Below are positions 1-8,147 of a stretch of 18,153 nucleotides of DNA, one piece after another. The notes beneath the pieces were generated by a model that saw only the letters and a program-made list of their open reading frames with translations, was not told the DNA's origin and did no database searches. This DNA comes from CBDVBZ01 sp965372355. GTDB lineage: Bacteria; Krumholzibacteriota; Krumholzibacteriia; WVZY01. Numbering within the stretch: position 1 is the first letter of the stretch; the number at the start of each line of letters is the position of its first letter. Position numbers and translations under genes: made by a program. The stretch spans positions 1 through 18,153 of the forward strand of contig CBDVBZ010000073.1 of assembly GCA_965372355.1 (NCBI GenBank), in the 5' to 3' direction.

Positions 1-347
1 GTACATGGGAGGAGAACGAAGAAGACGAGGTGAATAGCAAAAAATGTCTCGATGTCTGTCAACTACGCCGAGATGGCGCACACGTGAGGACAAGCGGTAG
101 TAGAGGATGGGGTGCAACCTTAGAAAATGTGGCGCAAAAACACGGTCAATAGAAAAGTGCACACGCGGGTATTTTTTTTTGGGCAGACGCCACACGCAGC
201 ATCCGCGACCCACCCGGGCGAACTGCGACTCTCACCACCCGCAGACCAAACGCGGATACACGAGCCTCGCGCTTAGACGCAGCTGAAATCCGATCACCGG
301 TGGCATCGTGCTCGTGGAGGGATGACCTCTTGCGCGGAACCAAGGCC
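1..347. other. Non-coding left edge
   Basis: No convincing gene is seen. The short open frames here have no ribosome-binding site and no recognisable domain. There is a run of nine T at 172-180 not preceded by a clear GC stem, so I do not call a terminator. The stretch 249-273 loosely resembles the repeat at the right edge of the window (shared ACACGAG followed by CT and GCG). It could be the decayed end of a neighbouring element. Confidence 0.4.
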
Positions 348-376
348 TTTACTCCCGGCGCCAGAGCTGATATATT
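348..376 (+). promoter_or_regulatory. Extended -10 promoter for the radical SAM gene
   Basis: TTTACT at 348-353 and TATATT at 371-376 are separated by 17 bases, and TG at 368-369 gives an extended -10. Transcription would begin near 383 and leave a leader of about 75 bases before the ATG at 459. A short inverted repeat (CGTTA, GCT, TAACG at 378-390) lies on the predicted start point and could be an operator. This is pattern matching only. Confidence 0.5.
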
Positions 377-458
377 ACGTTAGCTTAACGCCCACGTTCA
401 ATTGACCCACGTCTTCGGCTGACTCGTCTGTTCTCCGGCGCCCGATGGAGGTTTCTGG

Positions 459-2027
459 ATGCGCGTGTTTTTGATCCACATCCGCGACCCGCAGTTTTAT
501 GCACTGCCCGCAAAGACCCGTGCCGAGAACGGCAACATCCGAGTGATGGGCTTTCCGCCGATCGGCATCATGTCGCTGTCGGCTGTCCTCAAAGCTAACG
601 GTCATGAATGCGTGATGTTCGACCAGGCCAACCCGGACACACCAAACGACGTCATCATCGAAGAGATCAAACGGCAGCGGCCGGACCTCGTCGGCCTCAG
701 CTTCTTGAGCACGACGAGCTATCCCTACGCGAAAATACTGGCCCGCGCGATCCGCGCGGTGGACACGAAAGTGCCGCTTGCGTTCGGCGGCGTGTTCGCC
801 AGTCTCAACGCCGAGCGGGCAAAGGCGCAGTGCTCCGAGGTCGACTTTGTCTGTCGGGGCGACGGCGAGCAACTCATTCTCGACCTGCTCGATAACCTCG
901 AGGACCCATCCAATGTTGCCGGCGTTACCTGGGCCAGGGACGGAAAGTTAATTCATAACGCCGACCGCAAGCCGGAGCGCAACCTCGACCAGTGGCCGAT
1001 CCCGGATCGCGAGAGCCTGCCGCTGGACTTCATCGAGTCGATGCCCCTCGACGTACCCGCAGTGTTGTCGATGGAGCGCTTTACGACGATGCAAACCTCG
1101 CGCGGCTGTCCGTGGACATGCGTGTTTTGCGACATCCCGATTTTCAATGCGGGCAAGTGGCGGGCTCGGAGCCCCGAGCACGTGCTGGCCGAACTCAATC
1201 ACCTGCAAGAAAACGGTTACGGTGCGATTTACTTTGTGGACGACCAGTTTCTCCTCCAGGCCAAGCGGATCGAGGCGATCTGTGAGGGAATCAACCGGGA
1301 CGGCATAACGATCGAGTGGGGTTGTGAAGGACGCGTGGACTCGGTGTGCCAGCACCTCTTCCCCATGATGGCGAAGGCGCATTGCCGCACCCTCATGTTC
1401 GGTATCGAGAGCGGTAGCCAGAAGATCCTGGACCGTCTGAAGAAGGGCCAGACCCTCGAAGAGATCGAGACGGCCGTCAAGGAGGCCAAGAAGGCCAAGA
1501 TCGAAATCGTGCACGGATTCTTTGTCGTGGGAAGCCCGGATGAAACCGTTGAAGACATGCGGGCGACGTTCGACTTTGCGTCGAAGCTCCCGCTCGATAC
1601 GTTCGGTTTCAACCGCCTGTGCGTCTACAGGGGCACGCCGCTGTGGAACGAGTACGTGCAGCGCGGCCTCGTGACGGATGACGAGGACTGGTACAAGTAT
1701 TTCAAATGCTCGGAGATCGATCCAACCTGCCTGTCCGGCGAACAAATCAATGCCGCACGAAACGCCGGCCTGCGGCGTCTGTTCGGTCACAAGATCCTGC
1801 ATCACCCCGTGCAGACATTCCGGCTGCTGCGGCGCTTCCTCCGCTATATGCCCGCGCGCGATGTGTTCCACCTGTTGACCAAGCCATTCTTCGGCGTGAA
1901 GAAGGGCGCAACGAAGGCGGAGGTCATGTCGCGAGCCGTTGAACACCCCGAGGCAAAAGACGCGGCCGCCGCGTTTACACGGGTGGACGACGCAGATCAG
2001 ACCGACCATCGTGCGAGCGCCGGGTAG
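459..2027 (+). CDS. B12-binding domain radical SAM protein
   Basis: This is a 522-residue cytosolic iron-sulfur enzyme of the BchE/HpnJ-like superfamily that couples a cobalamin-binding Rossmann domain to a radical SAM barrel. The N-terminal part (about 1-175) has the alternating strand-helix pattern of a B12-binding domain, including PPIGIMSLSAVLKANGH and the later FGGVFAS, but no DxHxxG base-off motif, as is common in this superfamily. The cluster motif CxxxCxxC is C217, C221 and C224 (RGCPWTCVFC). GIESGSQKILDRLKKG follows near 330 and is typical of the barrel. The ATG is preceded by GGAGG. The substrate cannot be told: families with this layout include methyltransferases and ring-forming enzymes acting on lipids, tetrapyrroles or peptides. 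It converges on a ketoacyl synthase III-like gene, which hints at a lipid-type substrate, but that is inference. Confidence 0.9.
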   Translation: MRVFLIHIRDPQFYALPAKTRAENGNIRVMGFPPIGIMSLSAVLKANGHECVMFDQANPDTPNDVIIEEIKRQRPDLVGLSFLSTTSYPYAKILARAIRAVDTKVPLAFGGVFASLNAERAKAQCSEVDFVCRGDGEQLILDLLDNLEDPSNVAGVTWARDGKLIHNADRKPERNLDQWPIPDRESLPLDFIESMPLDVPAVLSMERFTTMQTSRGCPWTCVFCDIPIFNAGKWRARSPEHVLAELNHLQENGYGAIYFVDDQFLLQAKRIEAICEGINRDGITIEWGCEGRVDSVCQHLFPMMAKAHCRTLMFGIESGSQKILDRLKKGQTLEEIETAVKEAKKAKIEIVHGFFVVGSPDETVEDMRATFDFASKLPLDTFGFNRLCVYRGTPLWNEYVQRGLVTDDEDWYKYFKCSEIDPTCLSGEQINAARNAGLRRLFGHKILHHPVQTFRLLRRFLRYMPARDVFHLLTKPFFGVKKGATKAEVMSRAVEHPEAKDAAAAFTRVDDADQTDHRASAG

Positions 2028-2195
2028 CTGTCCCGAGCCCGATCCAAAACGGAATTACAGAATCTCGAAGGAAATGATCGCCGGCCGATTGGCTGTTACA
2101 GGTCTTCGCCGCCTGTGGTCGTCCGAAGAATCGTGCTGATATCCCCGACCAGCGTTCCGGTCAGCGCGTTGGTAAACGAAACGTCATCGAAAATG

Positions 2196-3281
2196 TCATG
2201 GGATGCGGTAGACGAGCGCGTTGATATTCGTTCCCGCTCCCACCGACGCAAAGACGATCGTCTGCCCGGATGTCAATCGGTGGTCCTCGAGTTCCCCCTT
2301 GAGAAGCAGATCGAGCAGCGTCGGGAGGGTTGCAACGGAGCTATTGCCAAGCCAGGAAATTGTCATGGGCATCGTCAGCGGTGGCGGCGGATCGGCGCCA
2401 AAAAGCTTGTAGGTTCTTTCCAGAATAGCCTCATCCATCTTGTGGTTCGCCTGGTGAATCAGGACCTTCGAGATGTCGCTCAGCGTCAGACCGGCTTTCG
2501 TGATGCAGTCCTTCACAACCTGGGGGACAAATCGCAGCGCGTACTCGTAGAGCTTGTGACCGTGCATCTTGAGAAACAAATCCGATCCGTCAAAATCCGG
2601 GTTGTACGAACGCCCCAACTGCAGCAGATTCACGTGGTTGTAGGTGTCCGATCGCGAGCTGTGAGCCAGGATCCCGGCGGGGGCCTCACCCGTCACCCCT
2701 TCGACGACACAGGCGCCGGCCCCATCCGAGTAGATCATGCTATCCCGATCGTGGGGGTCGGATACCCGTGAGAGCGTCTCCGCCCCGATGACCAGGGCCC
2801 GCTGGGAGTCGCCGGACTTGATGAAATAGTCCGCCTGGATAAGCGCGAGTAACCACCCGGGGCAGCCAAACGGCAGATCGTAGGCGATGGTTTGGGGGTT
2901 CTGGATTTGCAGACGGTGTTTCACCCGGGCCGCCAGCGTGGGAACGAGGTCCGAGCGGCGGTTATCCGCGGTAACGTCACCAAAGTTGTGGGCGACGATA
3001 ACGTAATCAAGACTCTCTTTGTCTATTCCAGAGCAATCGAGCGCGTCCTTTGCCGCGAAAAAGGCGATATCGGATGTTTGCAGATCATCGGTGACGTATC
3101 GCCGCGACTTGATATCCGTGATCGCCACGAACTTGTCGATCGTTTCCCGAGTGCTCCGATCGAATTTCCGGCCGTCCGGGCCATAGAACTCGTTGCCGAG
3201 GAAATCGGAATTGGCGACCAGCCTTTCGGGGATATAGCTTCCCGTGCCGATGATTGTGGTCCAAATGTCACGTGCATTCAT
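2196..3281 (-). CDS. 3-oxoacyl-ACP synthase III (FabH-like) family protein
   Basis: This is a thiolase-fold condensing enzyme of 361 residues, longer than the roughly 320 of housekeeping FabH. The catalytic triad is intact: Cys140 in PFGCPGWLL, His276 in LIHQANHKM and Asn313 in LGNSSVATLP. The N-terminus has the family start IIGTGSYIPER, and GAG-T-INALVY closes the protein. Such enzymes condense an acyl-CoA or acyl-ACP starter with malonyl-ACP; divergent members serve in secondary lipid, olefin or polyketide starter synthesis. The extra length comes from an insertion around residues 25-60 (GPDGRKFDRSTRETIDKF) and a charged stretch near 200-240. No other fatty-acid synthesis gene is adjacent, so a specialised role is more likely than primary FabH. 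It ends at a TGA, 168 bases from the end of the convergent radical SAM gene. Confidence 0.87.
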   Translation of the reverse strand: MNARDIWTTIIGTGSYIPERLVANSDFLGNEFYGPDGRKFDRSTRETIDKFVAITDIKSRRYVTDDLQTSDIAFFAAKDALDCSGIDKESLDYVIVAHNFGDVTADNRRSDLVPTLAARVKHRLQIQNPQTIAYDLPFGCPGWLLALIQADYFIKSGDSQRALVIGAETLSRVSDPHDRDSMIYSDGAGACVVEGVTGEAPAGILAHSSRSDTYNHVNLLQLGRSYNPDFDGSDLFLKMHGHKLYEYALRFVPQVVKDCITKAGLTLSDISKVLIHQANHKMDEAILERTYKLFGADPPPPLTMPMTISWLGNSSVATLPTLLDLLLKGELEDHRLTSGQTIVFASVGAGTNINALVYRIP

Positions 3282-3666
3282 ATCGCAACCGAGCCTGTGC
3301 TAATCTAATAAGTACCAACATGGTAGAGCGTCGAGTCCAATTCACCTATGCTCAAGATAGGTCCATGAGAAGGGCCCTGTCCAGTCCATTTGGGGGGGGA
3401 ATGCGCGATGACACCTACGTCTCAAATAGCGGATATTTCGCTTTGACTCGCGGTGTCCAGCTGGTATCTTTCACCGACTCAGAGAATAGGCCTGCCACGT
3501 TCGTTTCCGCACATTCCACCCCTGCTGTTTCGACGGTTCAGAGACTTTCCCGGAGCTCAAGAAGTGGGGGCCGATTCAGCCCTCCCAGGACGTAGCGATT
3601 GCGATAGCAGATAAGCCATTCAGGCGCGTTATCGCAAAGAGTAGAGGGTGGAAAAGGAGTCATTTT
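3282..3666. other. Divergent intergenic region between KAS III and RRM genes
   Basis: This 385-base spacer has no supportable gene. It must hold the promoters of the leftward condensing enzyme and the rightward RRM gene. Visible elements are an inverted repeat ACCTAT/ATAGGT with a 7-base loop (3344-3362), a run of eight G near 3393-3400, and the longer inverted repeat listed separately just before the RRM gene. I see no confident -35/-10 pair. Confidence 0.5.
3599..3637 (+). promoter_or_regulatory. Leader stem-loop before the RRM gene
   Basis: TTGCGATA (3599-3606) and TATCGCAA (3630-3637) are perfect inverted repeats of eight bases separated by 23 bases, ending 18 bases before the AAGGAG site of the RRM gene. 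In RNA this would be a long-looped stem close to the ribosome-binding site. Genes for small RRM proteins often have structured, temperature-sensitive or self-bound leaders, so a control function is plausible. It could instead be a DNA operator. Confidence 0.4.
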
Positions 3667-3936
3667 ATGTCTAACAAAAGACTCTATGTTGGAAACCTTC
3701 CGTTTGATGCCACGACCGAGGACGTCCGTGCCGCTTTCGAGGCCTTCGGAACGGTTCACGATGTTTCGCTCGTTACCGACCGTGACACCGGTCGCCCGAG
3801 AGGATTCGGTTTCGTGGAAATGGACGACCAGTCGGCCAGCGCCGCGATCGAAGGCCTGAACAACAAGGACTTCGGCGGCCGCGACCTCACCGTCAACGAG
3901 GCGCGCGAGCGGACTACGGGCCGCCGAAACAGATAG
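3667..3936 (+). CDS. Small RRM-type RNA-binding protein
   Basis: The 89-residue protein is a single RNA recognition motif. RNP2 is LYVGNL (6-11) and RNP1 is RGFGFVEM (45-52), with the aromatic residues that stack on RNA bases at Tyr7, Phe47 and Phe49. A short basic tail (ARERTTGRRNR) follows the domain. Bacterial single-RRM proteins bind single-stranded RNA and many are cold-inducible in cyanobacteria and proteobacteria. The ATG follows AAGGAG at a good distance. The gene is followed at 113 bases by the small charged-protein gene and then the desaturase on the same strand, so co-transcription is possible although a hairpin lies between them. Identification is secure; the RNA targets are unknown. 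Confidence 0.95.
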   Translation: MSNKRLYVGNLPFDATTEDVRAAFEAFGTVHDVSLVTDRDTGRPRGFGFVEMDDQSASAAIEGLNNKDFGGRDLTVNEARERTTGRRNR

Positions 3937-3955
3937 AACGGCAAACCGTGGAGAG

Positions 3956-3984
3956 AGGGGTCGCAATTGCGGCTCCTTTCCTTT
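3956..3984 (+). terminator. Possible terminator or attenuator after the RRM gene
   Basis: AGGGGTCGCAA and TTGCGGCTCCT form an RNA stem with two G-U pairs, nine usable pairs and an AATT loop, followed by a broken U tract (TTCCTTT). It starts 20 bases after the RRM stop. The U tract is imperfect, so it may only partly stop transcription and thereby set the RRM to desaturase ratio. Confidence 0.4.
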
Positions 3985-4048
3985 AGTGTCGGGTGCGAGA
4001 CCGGGTCTGGTTTGAGACGCAACCCGAAACAAAAGGGGGGATCGCAGA

Positions 4049-4255
4049 ATGGCAAGACGTGGGAGATACGGTGCAGAGAAGCGCCTGAAGGAGCTAAAGA
4101 AGAAGAAAAAACGGGAGGAAAAGCTCGAGAAGAAGCGGGCGAAGAAGATTGTGAACACCGAGGGTGAGGCGGAAACGGGCGGAGACGAGCAGCCGGAGAA
4201 GACTGACGACGCCATCGAAGACGGCGGCGAGACGAACAAGGATGATACTCCTTAG
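4049..4255 (+). CDS. Small bipolar charged protein of unknown function
   Basis: This 68-residue protein has a Lys/Arg-rich first half (residues 2-38, including KELKKKKKREEKLEKKRAKK, likely one charged helix or coiled coil) and an acidic, Glu/Asp/Gly-rich second half ending DDTP. It has no hydrophobic core, signal peptide or membrane segment, so it is probably largely disordered or a single helix. A strong purine-rich site (AAAAGGGGGG) precedes the ATG, which supports translation. A nucleic-acid-binding or ribosome-associated role would fit the basic half and the RRM neighbour, but no family is recognised. The simple composition means it could be a chance open frame; the ribosome site and same-strand position argue against that. 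Confidence 0.65.
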   Translation: MARRGRYGAEKRLKELKKKKKREEKLEKKRAKKIVNTEGEAETGGDEQPEKTDDAIEDGGETNKDDTP

Positions 4256-4318
4256 ACGATCAGGGCAGTTTGAATCCACCGCACAACCGCAGGCTTCGCA
4301 AAAGGAAACGGCTTCAAA

Positions 4319-5356
4319 GTGACCCCTTCCACAGAATCAAAAGATGACCGGCGGTCCTGGCGTAGGGTCGTCGCGAAGTATGAAGTGCCAAGCCTCGCCC
4401 GTAGTCTGCGACAAACCGCAAATACGATCATTCCGTACTTTGCATTGCTATGCCTGATGTATCTTTCACTCGATGTCTCCTACTGGATCACTCTGGCACT
4501 CGCCATCCCCGCTGCAGGATTTCTGATCAGAAGCTTTATTATCGTTCACGATTGTGGCCACGGCTCTTTCTTCAAATCGAAAAAAGCCAACCGTATCCTG
4601 GGATTTTTCGCCGGGTTGTTGACTTTCCTGCCTTCGTATTACTGGAGTCACGAACACGCAAAGCATCACGCCCATGCCGGAGATCTGGATCGCCGCGGTG
4701 GCGGCGACATATGGACCCTGACCGTGCAGGAATACCTGGCGCTGCCGCGCTCGAAGCGGATCTGGTACCGGGTCTATCGCAACCCATTCTTTCTTTTTGG
4801 CGTGGCGCCGCTATACGTCTTTTTTATCAATTATCGCTACTGGCGCCCGGGTGACAGGCCGCGTGCGCGCTGGAGCACGGTGAAAACGAACCTGGCGTTG
4901 GTGGCTATTGTGATCGCGGCGAGCTTGACCATCGGGATCAAGGCGTACCTCATGATTCAGGTTCCCATCATGTTTGTCGCGGGTGCGACTGGCGTTTGGC
5001 TGTTCTATGTGCAGCACCAATTCGAGAACACCTATTGGGAGCGCCACGAGGAGTGGAGCTTTGTACGACAGGCGCTCGATGGGTCGTCTTTCTACAAGCT
5101 GCCGCGTGTTCTTCAATGGTTCACGGGTAACATCGGTTTCCACCACGTTCACCATCTGAGCCCGCGGATTCCCAATTACAACCTGCAGGAATGCCACGAA
5201 TCCCATCCCATGTTTCAGGCGGTAAAACACGTCACGCTGTGGTCGAGTCTGAAGTCCCTCGGCTATCGGCTATGGGATGAGGAACGCAAGAAGCTGGTGG
5301 GGTTCAGCTACATTCCCGTCTACCTCGGCAAGAAAGCGATGCTCCCCCGGCACTGA
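4319..5356 (+). CDS. Membrane fatty-acid desaturase (FADS family)
   Basis: This 345-residue di-iron membrane enzyme introduces a double bond into an acyl chain. The three histidine boxes are complete: HDCGH at 77-81, HEHAKHH at 111-117 and HHVHH at 275-279, with an extra His in VQHQFE (232-236). Hydrophobic segments lie near 36-75, 92-107, 154-172 and 190-230, the usual two hairpins around the boxes. The box pattern (HDCGH, HExxKHH, HHVHH) and SPRIPNYNLQ resemble the plant/cyanobacterial delta-12/omega-3 and related bacterial desaturases rather than stearoyl-CoA (delta-9) types. The start is a GTG with AAAAGGAAA upstream. It lies 63 bases after the small charged gene and may share its transcript. 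Position specificity cannot be decided from sequence. Confidence 0.93.
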   Translation: MTPSTESKDDRRSWRRVVAKYEVPSLARSLRQTANTIIPYFALLCLMYLSLDVSYWITLALAIPAAGFLIRSFIIVHDCGHGSFFKSKKANRILGFFAGLLTFLPSYYWSHEHAKHHAHAGDLDRRGGGDIWTLTVQEYLALPRSKRIWYRVYRNPFFLFGVAPLYVFFINYRYWRPGDRPRARWSTVKTNLALVAIVIAASLTIGIKAYLMIQVPIMFVAGATGVWLFYVQHQFENTYWERHEEWSFVRQALDGSSFYKLPRVLQWFTGNIGFHHVHHLSPRIPNYNLQECHESHPMFQAVKHVTLWSSLKSLGYRLWDEERKKLVGFSYIPVYLGKKAMLPRH

Positions 5357-5413
5357 TCGGCCCAGCGTGCATCACCGAGAAACGGCCGCGTGGCACAAGC
5401 ACCTGGCCGCTGG

Positions 5414-5896
5414 TTACGCCCTTCCTCCCCGACGGTCATGGGGACCGCGTCTTCTTGGCCTTGTCAGCAGTATTCCAAGAGTCTCCGTGCGGTACGATGC
5501 GTAGTCCGGGTATCGCTTCATGAGCAACCTCTCCTCGTAACGTACCTTGATCAAGTAGAAGCCGATGACAGCCAGGCCCGCGATCGCAACCGACAGGCGC
5601 GGTTGAATGACAATCAACCCGGAGGCCACGACGATTGCCGACGTGTACATGGGGTGCCGCAGGTATCGATAGATGCCCCGTTTCACGATCCCGGGTGAGC
5701 GCGGCTCGGGGGAAAGCCCTGTGGCAGATCCGAGAGAGGCCCCGGCCGTAAGCGCGAGTAAGAGCCCGCCACACGTAAGGACGGTCCCGAGCACACGGAT
5801 CCAGAATGGCGCCACGACGAGCAACGGGTCCGCCCGCAGAAGAAAGGCGGCGGCCAGAGCGATGAGTAGCAGCGTTTGTACAATGATGAAGTACAC
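5414..5896 (-). CDS. Isoprenylcysteine carboxyl methyltransferase-like membrane protein
   Basis: The 160-residue protein belongs to the ICMT/phospholipid methyltransferase-like group. Hydrophobic segments lie at about 2-20, 26-50, 84-98 and 102-117. The signature for the SAM-binding part is present: GIYRYLRHPMYTSAI (74-88) and the later RYEERLLMKRYPDYASYR (119-136), where the HPMY and EERLL motifs contact the cofactor in the family. The bacterial substrate is usually unknown; small lipids or isoprenoid-like molecules are possible, and true protein prenylation is unlikely. The chosen start is a GTG at 5896, with only a weak GGGG upstream, 49 bases after the end of the YeiH-type gene on the same strand, so the two may be co-transcribed. 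It converges on the desaturase. Confidence 0.85.
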   Translation of the reverse strand: MYFIIVQTLLLIALAAAFLLRADPLLVVAPFWIRVLGTVLTCGGLLLALTAGASLGSATGLSPEPRSPGIVKRGIYRYLRHPMYTSAIVVASGLIVIQPRLSVAIAGLAVIGFYLIKVRYEERLLMKRYPDYASYRTETLGILLTRPRRRGPHDRRGGRA

Positions 5897-5945
5897 GATC
5901 CCCGTTTGTTATGGGTCGGGTGAGGCGCTTACCAGACAGCGGCAA

Positions 5946-7265
5946 TTACTGGATCGCGTTTGGGAAGAAGATCATAAAGGCCAGCCAGGCGACGAGCAGC
6001 GTCAGGACGAGGTTGAACGACTGGCCGACGACGTAGAGCACGAGCGGCTTACCGCCTTCCATCCGCCCCACCAGGTCGCGAAAATTGGATTCCAAACCGA
6101 TCGAGACAAACGCCAGACAGAAAAACCAGCCGCGCAGGGTCCGGGTTACCGGATTGATGAACGTGGATTCCACCAGTTTGAAATCACCGTTGTTCAGCGG
6201 CACGACAACAAACGACATCAAAAGCGATGCCCCGACAAAACCAATGACGAACTTGGGAAACCGGTACCAGATCTCCATGACATCGGCTTTCTGTCCCGGC
6301 ACACGGTCGACACGCGTGACCCAGTAGAGCGCGATCACAAAGGCCATGAGGCCGATCAGCACATTCTGGATCATTTTGACAACCGCCGCGACCTTCTCCG
6401 CATCGGGACCCAACATCGACCCCGCTGCCACCACCGCGCCGGTCGAGTCGATCGTGCCACCCATCCAGGCACCGCCCAGGATTTCGTTCATTCCGATCCA
6501 CTTGATGGCCAGCGGCATAAAGAACATCATGAGAACGGTAAAGATCAATGTCATCCCTACGGCGAGTGTCAGGTCCTCCTTCTTGGCACGGCATGATGCC
6601 GCCGCCGCGATGGCAGCCGATACTCCACAGACACTCGTCGCGCAGGCGATGATGATCGCCAGTTTTTTGTTGGCCATCTTGAGGACGCTGTTGGCAAACT
6701 TGAACATAAAGAGCACGACGATGGGTGTAACGATCCACGCGACCATTAGACCCGGTGCGCCGAGCGAGACGATCTTCTTGAACAGAATCTCGGCGCCCAA
6801 AAGCACCAGACCGGTCTTGATGAACATCTCGGTCCTGGCGCCGGCGAGAAGCCATTTCGGTGTGCCGATCGTATTGGAGACGAGCAGGCCAACGAGAAGC
6901 GCCCACAACGCATAGCTCAGACCCCAGTATTTGACACTGGTCTGGTTGGCGATCCAGTAGGCGAAGCAGGAGAGGACAAAAACACCGACAAAACCGATAG
7001 CGTAACGGGCGGGTCGCTCGGTTCTCATGACGGCGACGCCAACGGTCGTCAGCACGCCGATCCCCAGCATCAGTAGCAGGAGCGGCAGAAAGATCGTTCC
7101 ATCATCGGACCCGACCCCAAACGCCGTTAAGGGGTCGCCGGTCCATTTGCCAATCTTGGGTGCTTGGGTAACCAGGCGTGCGAGACTGGCAATAATCAGC
7201 AAAAACCCAAACCAGACCGCCCACCAATCCTCATCTTTCCAAAGTGAACTGATGCCACGGTTCAT
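5946..7265 (-). CDS. YeiH-family putative sulfate exporter
   Basis: This is a 439-residue polytopic inner-membrane protein of the conserved hypothetical 698 (YeiH) family. Recognisable parts are the GLVLLGAEILFKKI helix (152-165), the CATSVCGVSAAIAAA re-entrant-like motif (208-222) and the GTIDSTGAVVAAGSMLGPDA stretch later. About ten to eleven hydrophobic helices are visible. The family is annotated as putative sulfate exporters; direct substrate evidence is thin. It is about 100 residues longer than E. coli YeiH because of an extra N-terminal region (about 1-110) with helices at 15-33, 58-80 and 88-106, a form seen in other bacteria. The ATG follows GAGGCG. It is divergent from the unknown membrane protein at 7523. 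Confidence 0.88.
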   Translation of the reverse strand: MNRGISSLWKDEDWWAVWFGFLLIIASLARLVTQAPKIGKWTGDPLTAFGVGSDDGTIFLPLLLLMLGIGVLTTVGVAVMRTERPARYAIGFVGVFVLSCFAYWIANQTSVKYWGLSYALWALLVGLLVSNTIGTPKWLLAGARTEMFIKTGLVLLGAEILFKKIVSLGAPGLMVAWIVTPIVVLFMFKFANSVLKMANKKLAIIIACATSVCGVSAAIAAAASCRAKKEDLTLAVGMTLIFTVLMMFFMPLAIKWIGMNEILGGAWMGGTIDSTGAVVAAGSMLGPDAEKVAAVVKMIQNVLIGLMAFVIALYWVTRVDRVPGQKADVMEIWYRFPKFVIGFVGASLLMSFVVVPLNNGDFKLVESTFINPVTRTLRGWFFCLAFVSIGLESNFRDLVGRMEGGKPLVLYVVGQSFNLVLTLLVAWLAFMIFFPNAIQ

Positions 7266-7422
7266 GATTCGCCTCAGTTCGCGTGCGCGTCGAGTTTTGA
7301 CTGTTACACCAGGTTAAGGCGGATTATATCGCTGCCAATATCGGCCAAACAAGCAGAATCCGGCCACTCAACCTGCCATCGTTATTATTCTTGCCTGAAT
7401 CTTGCGGATACCAGAAATCTGA

Positions 7423-7466
7423 CTGACAACGACTCTCGATGTCGTCTATAGTGCAGTATAACTGCA
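7423..7466 (+). promoter_or_regulatory. Promoter with overlapping inverted repeat for the 7523 gene
   Basis: CTGACA (7423-7428) and TATAGT (7447-7452) are 18 bases apart. Overlapping the end of the -10 and the predicted start point is a perfect inverted repeat, TGCAGT, ATA, ACTGCA (7452-7466), placed where a repressor would block initiation. The predicted start near 7459 leaves a leader of about 65 bases before the GTG at 7523. Confidence 0.4.
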
Positions 7467-7522
7467 ATATGGACGGTGCCATGTGGCTCCCGTTGCCACA
7501 CTCGATCTCAGGGAGGGATAAC

Positions 7523-8086
7523 GTGGAAATATCAAGCTCCTTGCTCGTTGCGATGATGTTTATTGTTCTGCTCACCATCGGAATAGGCAATATCCTTATG
7601 TCGCTGGCCTCGATGGTGGATCGCCGCTCTCCGTTGACTGCCTCTCGGCTGCACATCTCGTGGATCGTTCTGCTTTTGCTCATGTACTTCGGTGTTTTTT
7701 GGCACACGCTCGACATTCTGGCGTTCGAGGAGTGGGAGTTTGGAGGTTTTCTTTACATCATACTGGGGCCGGTTCTTATTCTTTTTGCCTCGCAGATACT
7801 GCTGCCCGATCCAGCCCATGCCACCGGTGATGTAGACGAGAACTACATGGGAGTGAGTCGTCCGTTCTTTCTGTTTCTGGCCGCATCGCAGTTGTGGACC
7901 AACGGTGTCGACGTGATTCTCAGAGACGGACTGACTCGAGCGGGTTTGCTGAACGGAGTCGCTGTCGTTATCGCGCTCATCCTGGCGTTCTCGGGCAGCC
8001 GCACGGTGCACGTGCTCGGGGCGATCGCGATGTGGTTACTTTTTCTGGTTTCCTGGATACTCAAGGGGTTCGGACTCCTGGGCTAG
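7523..8086 (+). CDS. Multi-pass membrane protein of unknown function
   Basis: The 187-residue protein has about five or six hydrophobic segments: roughly 6-30, 44-62, 73-92, 109-122, 137-152 and 160-184. I chose the GTG at 7523, which follows a strong GGGAGGG; the in-frame ATG at 7439 has no ribosome site, would sit on the predicted promoter, and would add a hydrophilic stretch before the first helix. Between helices two and three is an acidic loop (DILAFEEWEFGG), and a second polar loop has HATGDVDENYMGVS. I recognise no family. It stands alone between the divergent YeiH-type gene and the deacetylase unit. Confidence 0.7.
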   Translation: MEISSSLLVAMMFIVLLTIGIGNILMSLASMVDRRSPLTASRLHISWIVLLLLMYFGVFWHTLDILAFEEWEFGGFLYIILGPVLILFASQILLPDPAHATGDVDENYMGVSRPFFLFLAASQLWTNGVDVILRDGLTRAGLLNGVAVVIALILAFSGSRTVHVLGAIAMWLLFLVSWILKGFGLLG

Positions 8087-8147
8087 TGCCACATCATCAG
8101 GTCAACGATGGAAATCAGATTCGTAATCATTGTTCTTCCCCGGTAAG

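Noticed and set aside
172..180. T9 run as a rho-independent terminator
   Set aside because: No GC-rich stem of useful length directly precedes it on either strand.
2112..2200. Possible extension or separate peptide after the KAS III stop on the minus strand (IFDDVSFTNALTG frame)
   Set aside because: The frame is open for about 30 codons but has no start codon or ribosome site, and KAS III already ends with a complete GAG-T-INALVY C-terminus.
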